Source: Chara braunii
Taxonomy: Eukaryota > Streptophyta > Charophyceae > Charales > Characeae
Direction: 5' to 3'
Assembly: GCA_003427395.1 (NCBI GenBank)
Contig: BFEA01000767.1
Span: forward strand, 68,023 to 97,122
DNA: 29,100 nt
How positions within the stretch are numbered: position 1 is the stretch's first letter; every line of letters begins with the position of its first letter. The notes under the pieces were generated by a model. That model saw only the letters and a program-made list of their open reading frames with translations, was not told where the DNA came from and made no database searches. Positions 1-8,649 of this stretch are shown here, piece after piece. The position numbers were made by a program, and so were the translations under genes.

Positions 1-377
1 CCCCCCCCCCCCCCAAACACACGGAAACCAACATGCCTGAAAAAAAGAAATGAGGCCGGATTTGGGCTGTACTTGGAAAGCGCAGCAAGGCCCTGGAGGG
101 CAAAAAAAAAAAGAAAAAAACGTTCAGTGGTTTTTTTTCATGCCCGGGGTACCCCCGGGCGAGGTCCCTACCCGGGCGTGGCTTCCGGGGCGCCCGGCCG
201 GACGCGCTCGGCCGGGCGCCCCGGGAAAGCTAGGGAATTTACTAATTTAGCCTATACCTACAAACATCGCCTGTCATAGATGAAGTTCATCAACGGGGAC
301 CATTTTGTTTCGGCCTCCGAAGAGTGTGCGGACCCACTCTGAGGCCGATATGAGGGAAAGGTGGCAGTGGTTTGAAG
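1..377. other. Intronic or intergenic sequence with a GC-rich hairpin
   Basis: The window opens with a run of 14 C. Positions 140-222 are strongly GC-rich. GGGGCGCCCGGCCG at 187-200 is the exact reverse complement of 209-222 with an 8-base loop, and CCCGGG-type palindromes lie just before it at 144-175. No upstream exon of the peptidase was recognised here. Confidence 0.6.
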
Positions 378-526
378 TTTAAACCACCAGGTTAGCAAGC
401 CACGATTTTCGGAAATGTACAGCCACGATTTTCGGAAATGTACCGGTCACTACATGAGTGCCCAAATTCGTCAGACTAGAAACATTTCTTCTCTATTTTT
501 TTCCCACAGCCGCTACTGGTGGTTTA
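378..526. mobile_element. MITE-like element, family B (TTTAAACCACCAG ends)
   Basis: Begins TTTAAACCACCAG and ends CTACTGGTGGTTTAA, which are inverted copies. The interior has GCCACGATTTTCGGAAATGT twice in tandem (about 23 bases each) and GCCCAAATTCGTCAGACTAG, both shared with the copy at 6603-6911. No coding capacity. It ends just before the duplicated intron/exon block of the M16 gene. Confidence 0.6.
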
Positions 527-582
527 ATAGAATGGTTCCTCTTTTCTTCTTCTGTCTGATGTTTGGCTTCTTCCTGACATTG

Positions 583-643
583 TACAATTTCGACGTTCGG
601 AGGTGACTTTTTTGAGATGTTTGGGACCATTGAGAAAAGCTAC
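583..643 (+). pseudogene. Decayed partial copy of the M16 terminal exon (copy 1)
   Basis: About 60 bases align without gaps to the start of the real exon at 982-1042, at roughly 70 percent identity by hand count. Shared blocks include the codons for Y-x-F-D and the segment reading GGGACCATTGAGAAAAGC here against GGGACTATTGCGAAAGGC in the exon. An in-frame TGA and other changes break the reading frame. Preceding intron sequence (AATGGTTC..TTTCTTCTTCTG, from 532) is also duplicated, so intron and exon were copied together. A long CTT-rich tract starts exactly where the similarity ends. Confidence 0.6.
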
Positions 644-833
644 TTCTTCTTCTTCTTCTTCTTTTTCAACTTTTTCTTCTTTTTCTTCTTCTTCTTCTTT
701 TTCTTCTTTTTCTTCTTCTTCTTCTTCTTCTTTTTCAACTTTTTCTTCTTTTTCTTCTTTTTCTTCTTTTTCTTCTTCTTCTTCTTTTTCTTCTTTTTCT
801 TCTTCTTCTTCTTCTTCTTCTTTTTTTTGAGAA
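641..833. repeat. (CTT)n/(CTTTTT)n tract upstream of the M16 acceptor
   Basis: About 190 bases of almost pure pyrimidine on the plus strand, mixing CTTCTTCTT with CTTTTT and CAACTTTTT interruptions. A second tract lies at 886-920. In the sense orientation of the gene it forms a very long polypyrimidine run ending about 150 bases before the 3' splice site. It also creates spurious Lys/Glu-rich minus-strand and Phe/Ser-rich plus-strand reading frames. Confidence 0.95.
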
Positions 834-863
834 AACCGAGTTAATAATATGTTTTCTTCTTCT

Positions 864-886
864 GGGACCACTGAGAAAAGCGACGT
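864..886 (+). pseudogene. Short second exon-fragment copy of the M16 exon (copy 2)
   Basis: GGGACCACTGAGAAAAGCGA followed by CGT matches the same exon segment as copy 1 and sits between two CTT tracts. The flanking block GAGAAAACCGAGTTAATA occurs at 829-846 and again at about 920-937, showing that this is a second, shorter duplication of the same intron/exon junction region. Confidence 0.5.
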
Positions 887-980
887 CTTCTTCTTCGTCT
901 TCTTCTTCTTCTTCTTTTTTGAGAAAACCGAGTTAATAAAATGGTTCATGCTTTTTCTTCTTCTGCCTACTGTTGAGCAG

Positions 981-1254
981 GTACGATTTTGATCTTGGGA
1001 GGCGATACTACGAGATCCTTGGGACTATTGCGAAAGGCGACCTAATAGCATGGTACGACAAGAACATAATGTCGGAAATGTCCGCACGGAAGATTGCCAT
1101 CCAGATTTGGGGAAAGGAGCACAAGGATAAAATAGTCTCCTTGGATGAAGACGGGCTATGGGAAGCTGATGGGACCGAAGAACCTGGTCAGACGGTTGTT
1201 ATCAGGGACCAGCGATTGTTCCAAACGGGTCTATCTATCGTATGCGCTAAGTGA
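981..1254 (+). CDS. Terminal exon of an M16 metallopeptidase (nardilysin/insulin-degrading-enzyme-like)
   Basis: This is the last coding exon of a zinc peptidase of the M16 (inverzincin) family. Such enzymes cleave short peptides inside a clamshell of four homologous domains. The exon follows a TTGAGCAG acceptor at 973-980, opens with G-TAC and ends at TGA 1252-1254, giving about 90 residues. The start RYDFDLGRRYYE, then KGDLIAWYDKN and ARKIAIQIWG match the C-terminal M16 domain as I remember it in plant nardilysin-like proteins: aromatic-D-F-D, K-x-D-(L/V)-I-x-W-Y, then a basic-A-I-x-(V/I)-W-G strand. The tail ends in VIRDQRLFQTGL, similar in layout to the plant tail. The catalytic HxxEH site lies far upstream and outside the window. 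An ATG at 973 spans the splice site and is probably not a start. Nardilysin versus insulysin cannot be settled from this exon. Confidence 0.68.
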
Positions 1255-1290
1255 TCAAACGCCACCCTCCGGTTGGTGATTGATTACCTA

Positions 1291-1608
1291 CTGTCTTCGC
1301 CGAAAAGGAGTATACTTACTACTATACGGTCATTATGGGTGCATCTAGACTGAAAGTTGGACCAAATGCAGGCTACAATGACTGTACGGGGGCAAGAAGG
1401 AAGGCGGCTAAGTTGACAGACACCTCCCCAAAAAATGTGGAACAGAAGCTCTGTCTTCGCCGAAATGGAGTATACTATACGGTCATTATGGGTGCGCATC
1501 TAGACTGAAAGCTGGACAAAATGCAGGCTCCAATGACTGTACGGGGGGGGAGAAGGAAGGCGGCTAAGTTGACAGACACCCCCCCAGAAAAACGGCGGAA
1601 CAGAAGCT
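1291..1608. repeat. 160-bp tandem duplication containing two MITE family A copies
   Basis: Copy 1 (1291-1450) and copy 2 (1451-1608) both begin CTGTCTTCGCCGAAA, contain ATACGGTCATTATGGGTG, CATCTAGACTGAAAG and AATGACTGTACGGGGG, and end AACAGAAGCT. The TCTTC edge and the GGTCATTAT / AATGACTGTACG pair are hallmarks of the family A inverted-repeat element found throughout the window. The block starts about 37 bases after the M16 stop codon, so it may lie in the 3' UTR. Confidence 0.85.
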
Positions 1609-1612
1609 CTGT

Positions 1613-2335
1613 GTGAATCATGGATGGTTTGAGCCAAAGCTTCTAAAAACGGCGGCGACCACCGAAGCCCCTCGCGTCAAGAGGCAGAAATGCAGTCAGT
1701 CCCAAGTGTCATTTGGGACATCGGTGGGACATTGGTTAAAGCCGGAACGGGTGGGACATCCTTGTTTGGTGGGAGTACCGAGACGACTATGCAGCACACA
1801 TGGCCCTTGCACAAGGATGACACATGCAAAAAATGAACACGTGCAGTTCTAACTTCTCAGTGAGACCCCTCGCACAAGTTCTGTTGTAGCTGCCGTGTCA
1901 TTTCTGGAGAATAGTCGTTGATCGCGTTGTGAGAGAAAAAAGAATAGGGAAGATAATCAGAGGAGCTAAGGCACGCATCTCCTAGAAGAGAGGCGGAGAG
2001 AGCCAAGGAAAGATATCAAACTCAACAGCAGAGATTGAAAGGTCGTCGAGCACGAGGCAACGAATTTGCTCTCAATGAATTTTCAGCAAGGCAGAGTTGC
2101 AACGGATGCCCCGTGGATTCCCGGAGCCTGCACTTAAACATTCTATTACATCTGGTTTTCATCAAGTCGTACTGCAATATTTTGGAAGCGCAAACCGCAA
2201 GATTTTCAGGCAAGCTGGACAAAAACAGACAAAAGCCTAAGGGAAGGAAGTGCGCACAATCCGTTTCTCATCCAAGAAAAAGACGATGAATGGGACCCAG
2301 CAGCCAGCTGTTCCCATACAAAGATCGAAAAGTGA
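1613..2335. other. No recognisable gene
   Basis: Short unrelated open frames only. A (GA)n run at 2338-2356 marks the right edge. Part may be 3' UTR of the upstream peptidase gene, but no clear polyadenylation signal was found. Confidence 0.5.
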
Positions 2336-2385
2336 AGAGAGAGAGAGAGAGAGAGAACCAGAGGCTACAAGGCTCACTCGATAGT

Positions 2386-2728
2386 GCTTCAACAAGGGCT
2401 GGGAGAGGGTTGTCCTGGCCTAGTGCTAGTGTCTGCAACCCCTGTCCGCTAGCCGGTATATAACCAAGGTAGGGCCAACAAGTGCCCCCGCAGATGGGGG
2501 AAGCAGAGGTTACGCTAAGGAAGCAGAACGATGAGGTGGGCAGGGGTGGAACCTGTGTGCTTCAACTAGGGCTGGGAGAGGTTTGTCCTGGCCTAGCGCT
2601 GGGGTCTGCAACCGCTGTCCGCTCTCCGGTATATCCAAGTTACCACCAACAAGTGTCCCCGTAGATGGGGAATCAGAGGTTACGCCAAGGAAGCAGAGCG
2701 ACGAGGTAGGTAGGGGTGGGCCCTGTAT
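2386..2728. repeat. 173-bp tandem duplication
   Basis: Copy 1 starts at 2386 and copy 2 at 2559. Both share GGGCTGGGAGAGG, TTGTCCTGGCCTAG, GTCTGCAACC, CTGTCCGCT, CCGGTATAT, CAACAAGTG, AGAGGTTACGC and AAGGAAGCAGA. Divergence is moderate (single-base changes and small indels). No coding capacity was recognised. Confidence 0.85.
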
Positions 2729-2729
2729 T

Positions 2730-3430
2730 CGGTTCAGTGTCCATGGTAAGCCGCGGCAGTAGATGGTTGGCAAACCCACTAGTCTGCACACATGTATGTC
2801 AAGCTTTGCAAGTTCCCCATAGTCTGCATACATGTGCTCAAGCGAACGTTGACCTTGTATGGTCGGGGGGATGCAATTCGTCGCTGCAGCTCCATCGTCC
2901 AGTGGAACAATGGCTCACTCACAAGTGCCACAAGTATGGTTTATAACTTTATGGGACACAGAATGGACCAGGGGAGTTTAAGCCCATCTCTTGTACAGTA
3001 TAGGCTCAATGAAGAGCAGGTCCCATCATCTGCCGGACAAGCATTCGGCAGATCTTCTCACACCTTGTGCCGATGCTAGCACAGTTTGACCTTTTTATAC
3101 ATATATCGTCACAAACAGAACTGCCCGGTAATATATATATATATATATATGCTAATACTAGCAGTTGGTTTGCCCATTTGCAGTGTTAACTAATCACTCA
3201 ACCATGGTATAAACCATATGTGGTGGTCGCGCTGTCCCGTGGCGCCGGCTCCAGCGTGCAGTGAAATAAAGAGTAGCTATTGGAAACATTGGCACTTCTA
3301 AGAAAAAAGTTCAAAGACATATGGACATTGGATTGGATACCTATTGCCCAAGTGTTTAGTCTCCATCCTGGTAGATGTGCTATACATAGTATACAACATA
3401 TATAGCATATTTTCCTCAAAGAAGGCTAGC
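2730..3430. other. No recognisable gene; (TA)n at 3130-3150
   Basis: Unannotated sequence between the 173-bp duplication and the mitochondrial insertion. It holds a short (AT)n run at 3130-3150 and no reading frame with a recognisable protein. Confidence 0.5.
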
Positions 3431-3436
3431 TAATAA

Positions 3437-3785
3437 CACTCCGCTTGGGGGGGCCCTAAACACTCCGCTTGGGCAGGGAGGCCCATTGCCAGCCCAAGCC
3501 TTTCCTCTTCGTGCTGGTAGATAGTTTTATACATTTTCCTAAAACAGCTTTAGACTATACTAAAAGAGCTCTAGACTAAATATTTCCAGAAACATCTCTA
3601 AACTATCCCAAAAAAGCTCTAGACTAGATACATTTTCCACTTCACTCGGGGAGGCCCGTTGCCAGCTCTAGACTAAAAACGTTTCCTAAAACAGCTGTAG
3701 AGTAAATACCTTTTCCTAAAACAGCTCTAGGCTATCCTAAAAGAGCTCTAGACAAATAAGTTCAACGCTCCGCTTGGGGAGGCTA
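3437..3785. repeat. Degenerate spacer repeats beside nad6
   Basis: Repeats of TTTTCCTAAAACAGCT and AAAAGAGCTCTAGACTA occur between about 3520 and 3755, interleaved with four copies of a CACTCCGCTTGGGG/GGAGGC motif near 3437, 3457, 3645 and 3763. They end directly against the nad6 remnant. Similar motifs lie beyond rps12 at 4371-4440, so they are probably mitochondrial intergenic repeats carried in with the insertion. Confidence 0.6.
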
Positions 3786-3789
3786 GTCA

Positions 3790-3948
3790 CAAGCCCTTTA
3801 TATTTAGCATCATAACCACAAATAGAAATAGAACAGCAATAGCTCCTACATAAACAACTAAAAAAATCATAGCAAAAAAATCAAGACCTAATAACACAAG
3901 TAAACCTGAAGTATTACAAAATTCTAAAATGAGAAATAAAACGGAATG
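3790..3948 (-). pseudogene. nad6: Mitochondrial nad6 fragment (NUMT)
   Basis: Fragment of NADH dehydrogenase subunit 6, a membrane subunit of respiratory complex I. Read on the minus strand from 3948, the frame gives [37 protein letters not shown] and [12 protein letters not shown]. This is the highly conserved first half of plant-type nad6, including the [16 protein letters not shown] core of the third helix. It then runs into GGCTTGTGA, so the rest of the protein is missing. Upstream of HSV the frame is disturbed and the N-terminus cannot be followed. About 52 codons remain, without internal stops, which suggests a fairly recent transfer. Confidence 0.9.
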
Positions 3949-4063
3949 AAGTGGGAGTTAGGTTTCATAAGGATAAATAAGCTCAAATTAGTTAAACACA
4001 AGTCAACTTTGGAGACTTCCATTACTCCACAGGCCGTTGTGAAATCTCCGCCAACGCGGCCTG

Positions 4064-4119
4064 TGTTTTACATATGATTTTCCTTGTTAACAGGAGAATC
4101 ATACTGATCATGTAAAACA
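4064..4119. other. Hairpin in the rps12-nad6 spacer
   Basis: TGTTTTACAT (4064-4073) pairs exactly with ATGTAAAACA (4110-4119). Inside it, ATGATTTTCC pairs with GGAGAATCAT around a TTGTTAACA loop. A second, weaker inverted repeat (AGGCCG..CGGCCT) lies at about 4030-4062. Double hairpins of this sort are common between mitochondrial genes, where they can act in RNA processing; that role here is inferred. Confidence 0.6.
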
Positions 4120-4238
4120 AAAACCCTTAATACAGGCGATCCTAAGTGCAACAAAGTTGCCTCTACCAAGAAAATTCGGGAATGCCTTCAACTTTTTTGT
4201 CCGTGTGCCGGCACGAAGTGTGGCGTCAGAGTTTCACG

Positions 4239-4366
4239 TCAATTAGGAATTCCTTGTAAGTCTTTCACTCCTCGAATACAATGGTATTTTACACCAGGCA
4301 AATCTTTGACTCTACCTCCTCGAACCATAACAATAGAGTGTTTATTTTGGTCTTCACCTTGATAGG
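4239..4366 (-). pseudogene. rps12: Mitochondrial rps12 fragment (NUMT)
   Basis: Fragment of mitochondrial ribosomal protein S12, which lines the decoding centre of the small subunit. The minus-strand frame gives [20 protein letters not shown] then [20 protein letters not shown], the signature C-terminal half of S12 ([19 protein letters not shown]). The codon after Pro is AAT and the next is TGA where the family has Asp-Arg; both changes (G to A and C to T) are typical of decay of methylated nuclear copies. The basic R-R-R-G-R-S-K-Y-G tail is not recoverable and the N-terminal third is absent. Confidence 0.9.
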
Positions 4367-4443
4367 TACTTTAGACATTTTCCTAGAAGACCTCTAAGGC
4401 AACCAAGTTAAACACCCTCTGCCTCCGGAGGACAGTCCCGTCC

Positions 4444-4444
<1 letters not shown>

Positions 4445-4490
<46 letters not shown>
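4445..4490. repeat. Poly(C) run of about 46 bases
   Basis: An uninterrupted C homopolymer between CCCGTCCT and GACTGACGGAGG. It may be a genuine i-motif/G4-prone tract or a gap-filling artefact; the length should not be trusted. Confidence 0.9.
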
Positions 4491-4491
<1 letters not shown>

Positions 4492-4559
4492 ACTGACGGA
4501 GGCCTCCACACGAGGTAGCGCAAGCATGCGGTCGAGTTTAGTGCTAAATTACGCTTGAA

Positions 4560-4800
4560 CGAGTCAACACCTTGCTACCCTCGACAGATGAAAGAGACTC
4601 ACAAACAGTCGGGCTAGGCGTGCGTTGAAAGTACAGAGTGTGCAAATATAACAGTTCGACAGATGAAAGAGACTCACAGACGCCCGGGTTGAAAGTACAT
4701 AGTGTGCAAATATTGCGCTCGAAATTACGCTCGAAAGAGTCAACACCCTAGGTGTGCGTTGAAAGTACATAGAGTGCAAATATAACCGTTCCCGGGTTTG
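4560..4800. repeat. Degenerate tandem repeat (units of about 70-90 bp)
   Basis: Three diverged copies share GTTGAAAGTACATAG followed by GTGCAAATAT (at about 4626, 4688 and 4758). Two share CGACAGATGAAAGAGACTCA (about 4582 and 4657) and two share AATTACGCT followed by GAGTCAACACC (about 4549 and 4730). It lies beside the NUMT and could be mitochondrial or nuclear. Confidence 0.75.
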
Positions 4801-5480
4801 AAGTTAACATTGTTTAAAAATGTTTAATAGTACTCGAATAAAGTAAAGCTATACATCGTTTGTCTTAGCGTAATTAGCACAGGAATATATAGTCAAACAG
4901 AGATGCCTACCGTAGGCAGAGAGCGAGAAAAGGGCAATAAACGAGAGGCTACGTTAAGGACTGGCAAGATAATTTGAAAGAAACTTTCTGGAGTTCTGTT
5001 GTTATGTCCACAGTCGGGTGAAACGAGGCGTCATCATGTTTTAAAATTTTAAAACAATTATTATAATTGAATAATAATGATTCCCATGTTTGTGGTATCT
5101 GTAAATGGATGCCGATAGCTGTGTGTAAAAGCATTCCCCCAACCACCTCCTCCTCTTGAACAAAGTTTTCTAATACTAAAATAAACTTTTATAATGAACT
5201 CAATTTTTAACAGTGGTTACAACTGTCATGGTGTGCCGGGGCCCAGCTGGCGTACCACAGACAGCTGCGCCAGGGGTGGCTCAACCCACAAGTTTTGTCA
5301 CCCTGAAGTTGTTTGATGTTACTTTTCTTCTTTTTCAATTTAATAATGATTTTCGTTTTTTTTCACAAAATCGAATTTAATGTGGGTTCTCCCCCCCACC
5401 CCACAGACACACACAAATTTAATGAGCAATTTCTTTTCTTTGATTTTCCTCTTTTATTTCTTTTTTTTCTTAATAAAGCC
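4800..5480. other. AT-rich sequence, no recognisable gene
   Basis: Includes a palindromic AT stretch at about 5039-5052 (TTTTAAAATTTTAAAA) and T-rich tracts at 5325-5480. A minus-strand frame at 4949-5146 shows no recognisable protein. Confidence 0.45.
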
Positions 5481-5495
5481 CAGGTTGTTATCTAG

Positions 5496-5564
5496 GCCAG
5501 CTTTCGGACATATCGTGGTGGCAGTTATCGGTGAAGTGCCTGTCCGCCAAAAGTTGTTTGATGC
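5496..5564 (+). other. Possible short exon of unknown gene
   Basis: A T-rich tract and TTATCTAG precede a 69-base segment that ends at a good donor, GC|GTAAGC. One frame reads FGHIVVAVIGEVPVRQKLFD, which looks protein-like but matches nothing I recognise. The end AAGTTGTTTGATG also occurs at about 5309-5321 as a fragment. No flanking exon was found, so this is only a suspicion. Confidence 0.15.
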
Positions 5565-5569
5565 GTAAG

Positions 5570-6170
5570 CCTGCACAATATGTTATTCTTGCAAAGTCTT
5601 TTTGAATTACCTTTTTTTTTCTTTTTCTTTTTGTTCTGCTGGATCTGCCCATGACCAGACCTGGCCCAGCCCAGCCACACAGCCGGATTCAGGCAGTCTA
5701 AGGCAGCGTGAGACAGCCCGAAGGCAGCCCAGTTTGTTACATCTTTTTTTTTTGTTGTTACTAATTTTGGTGTACATCAAACTCACTCCTTTGCTGATAG
5801 GCTTTTGTGCAAATTTATTATTTTTAAGTTTTTTTTATCCTTTTTCAGTTTTAAGTTTTTTTAACCACTTCATATTTATTCCCATTCTTGAATCTTTCCA
5901 ATTTGTACCGCAGTGCCGTCACATTGTATTGCATCTTTGTTTTTTTCTATTGTTTAAATTTGTTTTCAATTTTATTTATTTGTTGGTATCTAGTGAGACG
6001 GCAAAACTGTTGGAACATTGTAAAAAAAATGTAACAAATACCTTCGCACGTTGTAAAAAATGGATTCTGCATAATTTATATTTCAGAAAAAAAAAAGGGA
6101 TGGATTCTATTGAAGATGGTGATCAAGAAGTGAATCGGATGCACCTCTCCCCCTTGTCGAGAGGGCCATG
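5570..6170. other. T-rich sequence without a recognisable gene
   Basis: A plus-strand open frame at 5602-6171 is dominated by Phe, Leu and Ser from poly(T)/CTT-like DNA. No known domain or signal was recognised. Confidence 0.5.
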
Positions 6171-6177
6171 ACTGTCA

Positions 6178-6183
<6 letters not shown>

Positions 6184-6264
<81 letters not shown>

Positions 6265-6269
6265 CACAG

Positions 6270-6334
<65 letters not shown>
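6184..6334. repeat. Two (GA)n arrays separated by a duplicated spacer
   Basis: (GA)n at about 6184-6260 and 6275-6334. Each array is preceded by GACTGTCACAGCACA (6173-6184 region and 6260-6275), so array and leader were duplicated together. Confidence 0.97.
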
Positions 6335-6338
<4 letters not shown>

Positions 6339-6602
6339 CTTTCTGCATTGGCAGTGAGGGAACTCTATCAGACATTGTTTCCTTGTTTATTTGTTATTCT
6401 TTTATTATTCATATAAACAACATTCGATCACAATCATCGCATAATGATTCACATTGTCTATAATGAGAGGAGAATGAGACTAGGTCAGGGTTCATGCCAG
6501 ATGTGAGATCACTCTCCGCTTTGTGGACTACGCAATTAACTTAGTCGAAAAAAATCGGCATGACAGTCTAATGAATCTGTAACTGAAGTAGGTGCTTGCA
6601 GC

Positions 6603-6911
6603 TAAACCACCAGTACTTCCAAATGTCGTGCCCGTTAACAAGCCACCATTTCAGGAAATGTACGGGCACTACAGGAGCGCCCAAATTCATTCATTCGAAT
6701 CGTAACATTTCTACTCTACGGCCAATGGCTGGGCCAAGTACTGGCGGTTTAAGCCAGAGGCATGCCCGTTAACGCAGTTTCTACTGGCAGTTTAAGCCAC
6801 AATTTTAGGAAACATACGGGCTACTACAGGAGCGCCCAAATTCATTAGACTAGAAGCGCTTCTACTCTTTTTTTTGCTCGGCTGATAGCGGGGCCAAGTA
6901 CTGGTGGTGTA
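6603..6911. mobile_element. Two adjoining family B MITE-like copies
   Basis: The first copy runs from TAAACCACCAGTACTTCC at 6603 to CCAAGTACTGGCGGTTTAAG near 6753. The second ends CCAAGTACTGGTGGTGTA at 6911. Both contain a GGAAAYRTACGGGC block and GGAGCGCCCAAATTCATT, shared with the element at 378-526. No coding capacity. Confidence 0.6.
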
Positions 6912-6989
6912 AGAATCAGAATATTTTTCATTAACTTTAAAATTTAAAATACCTTTCACTAGATGAGTGTTTGCGTCGAGTTAAAATCG

Positions 6990-7422
6990 GTTCGCCCTCC
7001 CTTGGCTACACAGATAAGCCTAACTGTGGTATCTGGGTAGCCAGATGCCCACCCTAAAAACAACAGTACGCCAGCCATATATCAGCCGCAATGAGTAAAA
7101 TCATTTTGCCGCCGACAAATTTGTGCGCTCCAGTCCATGCCCGTTCATCCGAGCGGGTTCCGCAGGTCGTTAACAAGACGCAAGTTTCGCCGGTTGGCCT
7201 ACTGGAGCAAATAGGCAGATGTTGCCGTGCCGGTTCGTTTTTTTTTTCATTGGCACGCGCCACGCAGGGCATTCTCAGGTTCAGCACGGGAAGGATCAAA
7301 AGTACTGGTGATTCAAGTACCAAGATGCCCTTGGTTGGGTACACAGACGCCCACCCTCGAATACCCAGATACCCTTTGTTGGGCACCCGGATGCCCATCC
7401 TACATACCAAGATGCCCACCCT
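6990..7422. repeat. Degenerate repeat of ACCCAGATGCCCACCCT type
   Basis: Short direct repeats with TGGGTACACAGA, CCCAGATACCC, CCGGATGCCCATCC, CAAGATGCCCACCC and, near 7036, GCCAGATGCCCACCCT. A half site of family B (AAGTACTGGTGATTCAAG) lies at about 7299-7316. Probably the interior of a larger decayed family B element. Open frames here on both strands look non-coding. Confidence 0.5.
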
Positions 7423-7614
7423 TAAACCACCAGTACTTTCTGTGAGGCACTTCTCTCCGACCCTCCACACGCCCTGCACGACGCACACCCAAAAATAAAC
7501 CAACCGGCTCAGCCTCCTTTTGGCTCGTGCTGCCAGCCATCTTGTTTCCGATGCCGTGGGCGCGTGCATGAAAACGACCTGCGACCAATGGATGGGCCAA
7601 GTACTGATGGTTTA
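7422..7614. mobile_element. MITE-like element, family B
   Basis: Starts TTAAACCACCAGTACTTTC and ends GGCCAAGTACTGATGGTTTA, giving inverted ends of about 17 bases. Its interior GCTGCCAGCCATCTTGT matches, in inverse, the interior GGCTGGAAGCGCCAGCC of the copy at 11264-11479 and a fragment near 28080-28115. Confidence 0.6.
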
Positions 7615-7698
7615 CGCACCAGAACGCAACTTGCAATACAACAAAGCAGCCACACAGTGTGAGTCTGTGAGGCTCCAGTGTCCTGAACCTTCAACAAC

Positions 7699-7800
7699 TA
7701 CCGTCTTCCGCCGAATAAAGGAAACAAAAGTGAATGCCTGGACATTATTTCTGTATCGGGGGTCATAATCCCCTGTCACCCTGTTCCTGTGAAGACCGTA
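7699..7800. mobile_element. MITE-like element, family A
   Basis: Begins TACCGTCTTCCGCCGAATA and ends GAAGACCGTA. The element is 102 bases long and has no coding capacity. Ends match other family A elements; the interior is diverged. Confidence 0.6.
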
Positions 7801-7802
7801 GG

Positions 7803-8550
7803 GCAGTACGACGGATGAACATGTCAAGGAGAAAAGAAGAAAAAAAGGATGACTATAGCAAGAATCATGGTCCTCCACGAGTCCATGGACATCCCCTTAT
7901 GTTTCTTTTCTTGATCAGAGTTTGCTTTTTCTTTGTTCTTAATTCTCAAAATGGAATCCTCATGGAAATGTCAGCGTAATCTATCTGCGAAAAGTATATA
8001 CCCTGCAATCTAGCTCCATCGTGATCCTTCACAAACGCACGTGGTCAGCCTACAGTGCATTATACCGCCTTTTTTTCACAAATCAATCTTGCCCTACATC
8101 ATCGGAGGGCAACATGGGTTTCATGAACTCAGCTCTCCTTTCTTCACAAACCACTCACGTTCTCGGATTTCTTTGCCAAAAGAAGTAAAAAAAAAACAAT
8201 CGAACAATCTTGTCCTACCTCCGCATAGTGCAATATTTCTCTGATACAGTGTGCAAGAGTGCAAGGTTGCCTTCATGCATCACAAGCAACCGCCGTGAAT
8301 GGCTTTCACACTACAGACCCCTGAAAGCCCGGCGCCAAATCCCCAAGGTTCCCGAAGTTTCATAACCCCAAGTCTGAGGCTCCAATAGAGTAAGACTGAT
8401 AGGCTAGGGGCGTCGTAGGTCTAAGTGAGCCAGGTAGCCAGAAAGATCACGTGGATGTGCAGTCCGTCCAGTCAGTACCCGACAGAAAAGCCTGTGAGGT
8501 AGTCTTGTACGTCAGTCCGGTACCCCAAGGAAGAGTCCGGAAATTCCAAG
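7803..8550. other. No recognisable gene
   Basis: Short open frames only. CAAGTCTGAGGCTCCAATAG (8369-8388) recurs with two changes at 10162-10181, so part of this stretch is a dispersed repeat. Confidence 0.5.
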
Positions 8551-8552
8551 TC

Positions 8553-8648
8553 TACCGTCTTCCCCCTTATTTTGGCTGTATCTGGCCGCAAATATAGCTT
8601 GTATACATTCATTTTTAGGGTGCGTTATGTTCGCGGGGGGAGACGGCA
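8553..8648. mobile_element. MITE-like element, family A (subtype 2)
   Basis: Starts TACCGTCTTCCCCC and ends GGGGGGAGACGGCA. Its interior, read on the minus strand, contains AACATAACGCACCCT, AATGAATGTATACA and AGATACAGCCAAAAT, shared with the element at 21194-21310. This defines a subtype distinct from copies with the ACGTACGGTCATTAT arm. Confidence 0.6.
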
Positions 8649-8649
8649 G

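Larger units (their letters stand above)
3430..4440 (-). other. Nuclear mitochondrial insertion (NUMT) with rps12 and nad6 remnants
   Basis: Two mitochondrial genes in the same orientation, rps12 (4239-4366) then nad6 (3790-3948), are separated by AT-rich spacer with hairpins. Both sides carry similar spacer repeats: CATTTTCCTA(A/G)AA with CTCTA, followed by AACRCYCTSYGC and a GGAGG end. This suggests one contiguous piece of mitochondrial DNA from about 3430 to 4440. Both genes carry stops or truncations, so the copy is nuclear debris rather than a misassembled organelle contig. The exact ends are uncertain because the flanking repeats cannot be assigned without the mitochondrial genome. Confidence 0.75.

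Noticed and set aside
524-949. Lys/Glu-rich minus-strand frame of 141 codons
   Set aside because: Entirely produced by the CTT repeat; the opposite strand shows the real exon copies.
5602-6171. 189-codon hydrophobic plus-strand frame, at first sight a membrane protein
   Set aside because: Composition follows from T-rich low-complexity DNA; no conserved motif.
7054-7569. 171-codon minus-strand frame and overlapping plus-strand frames
   Set aside because: Lies over degenerate repeats and family B ends; both strands are open, which suggests low stop density rather than a gene.
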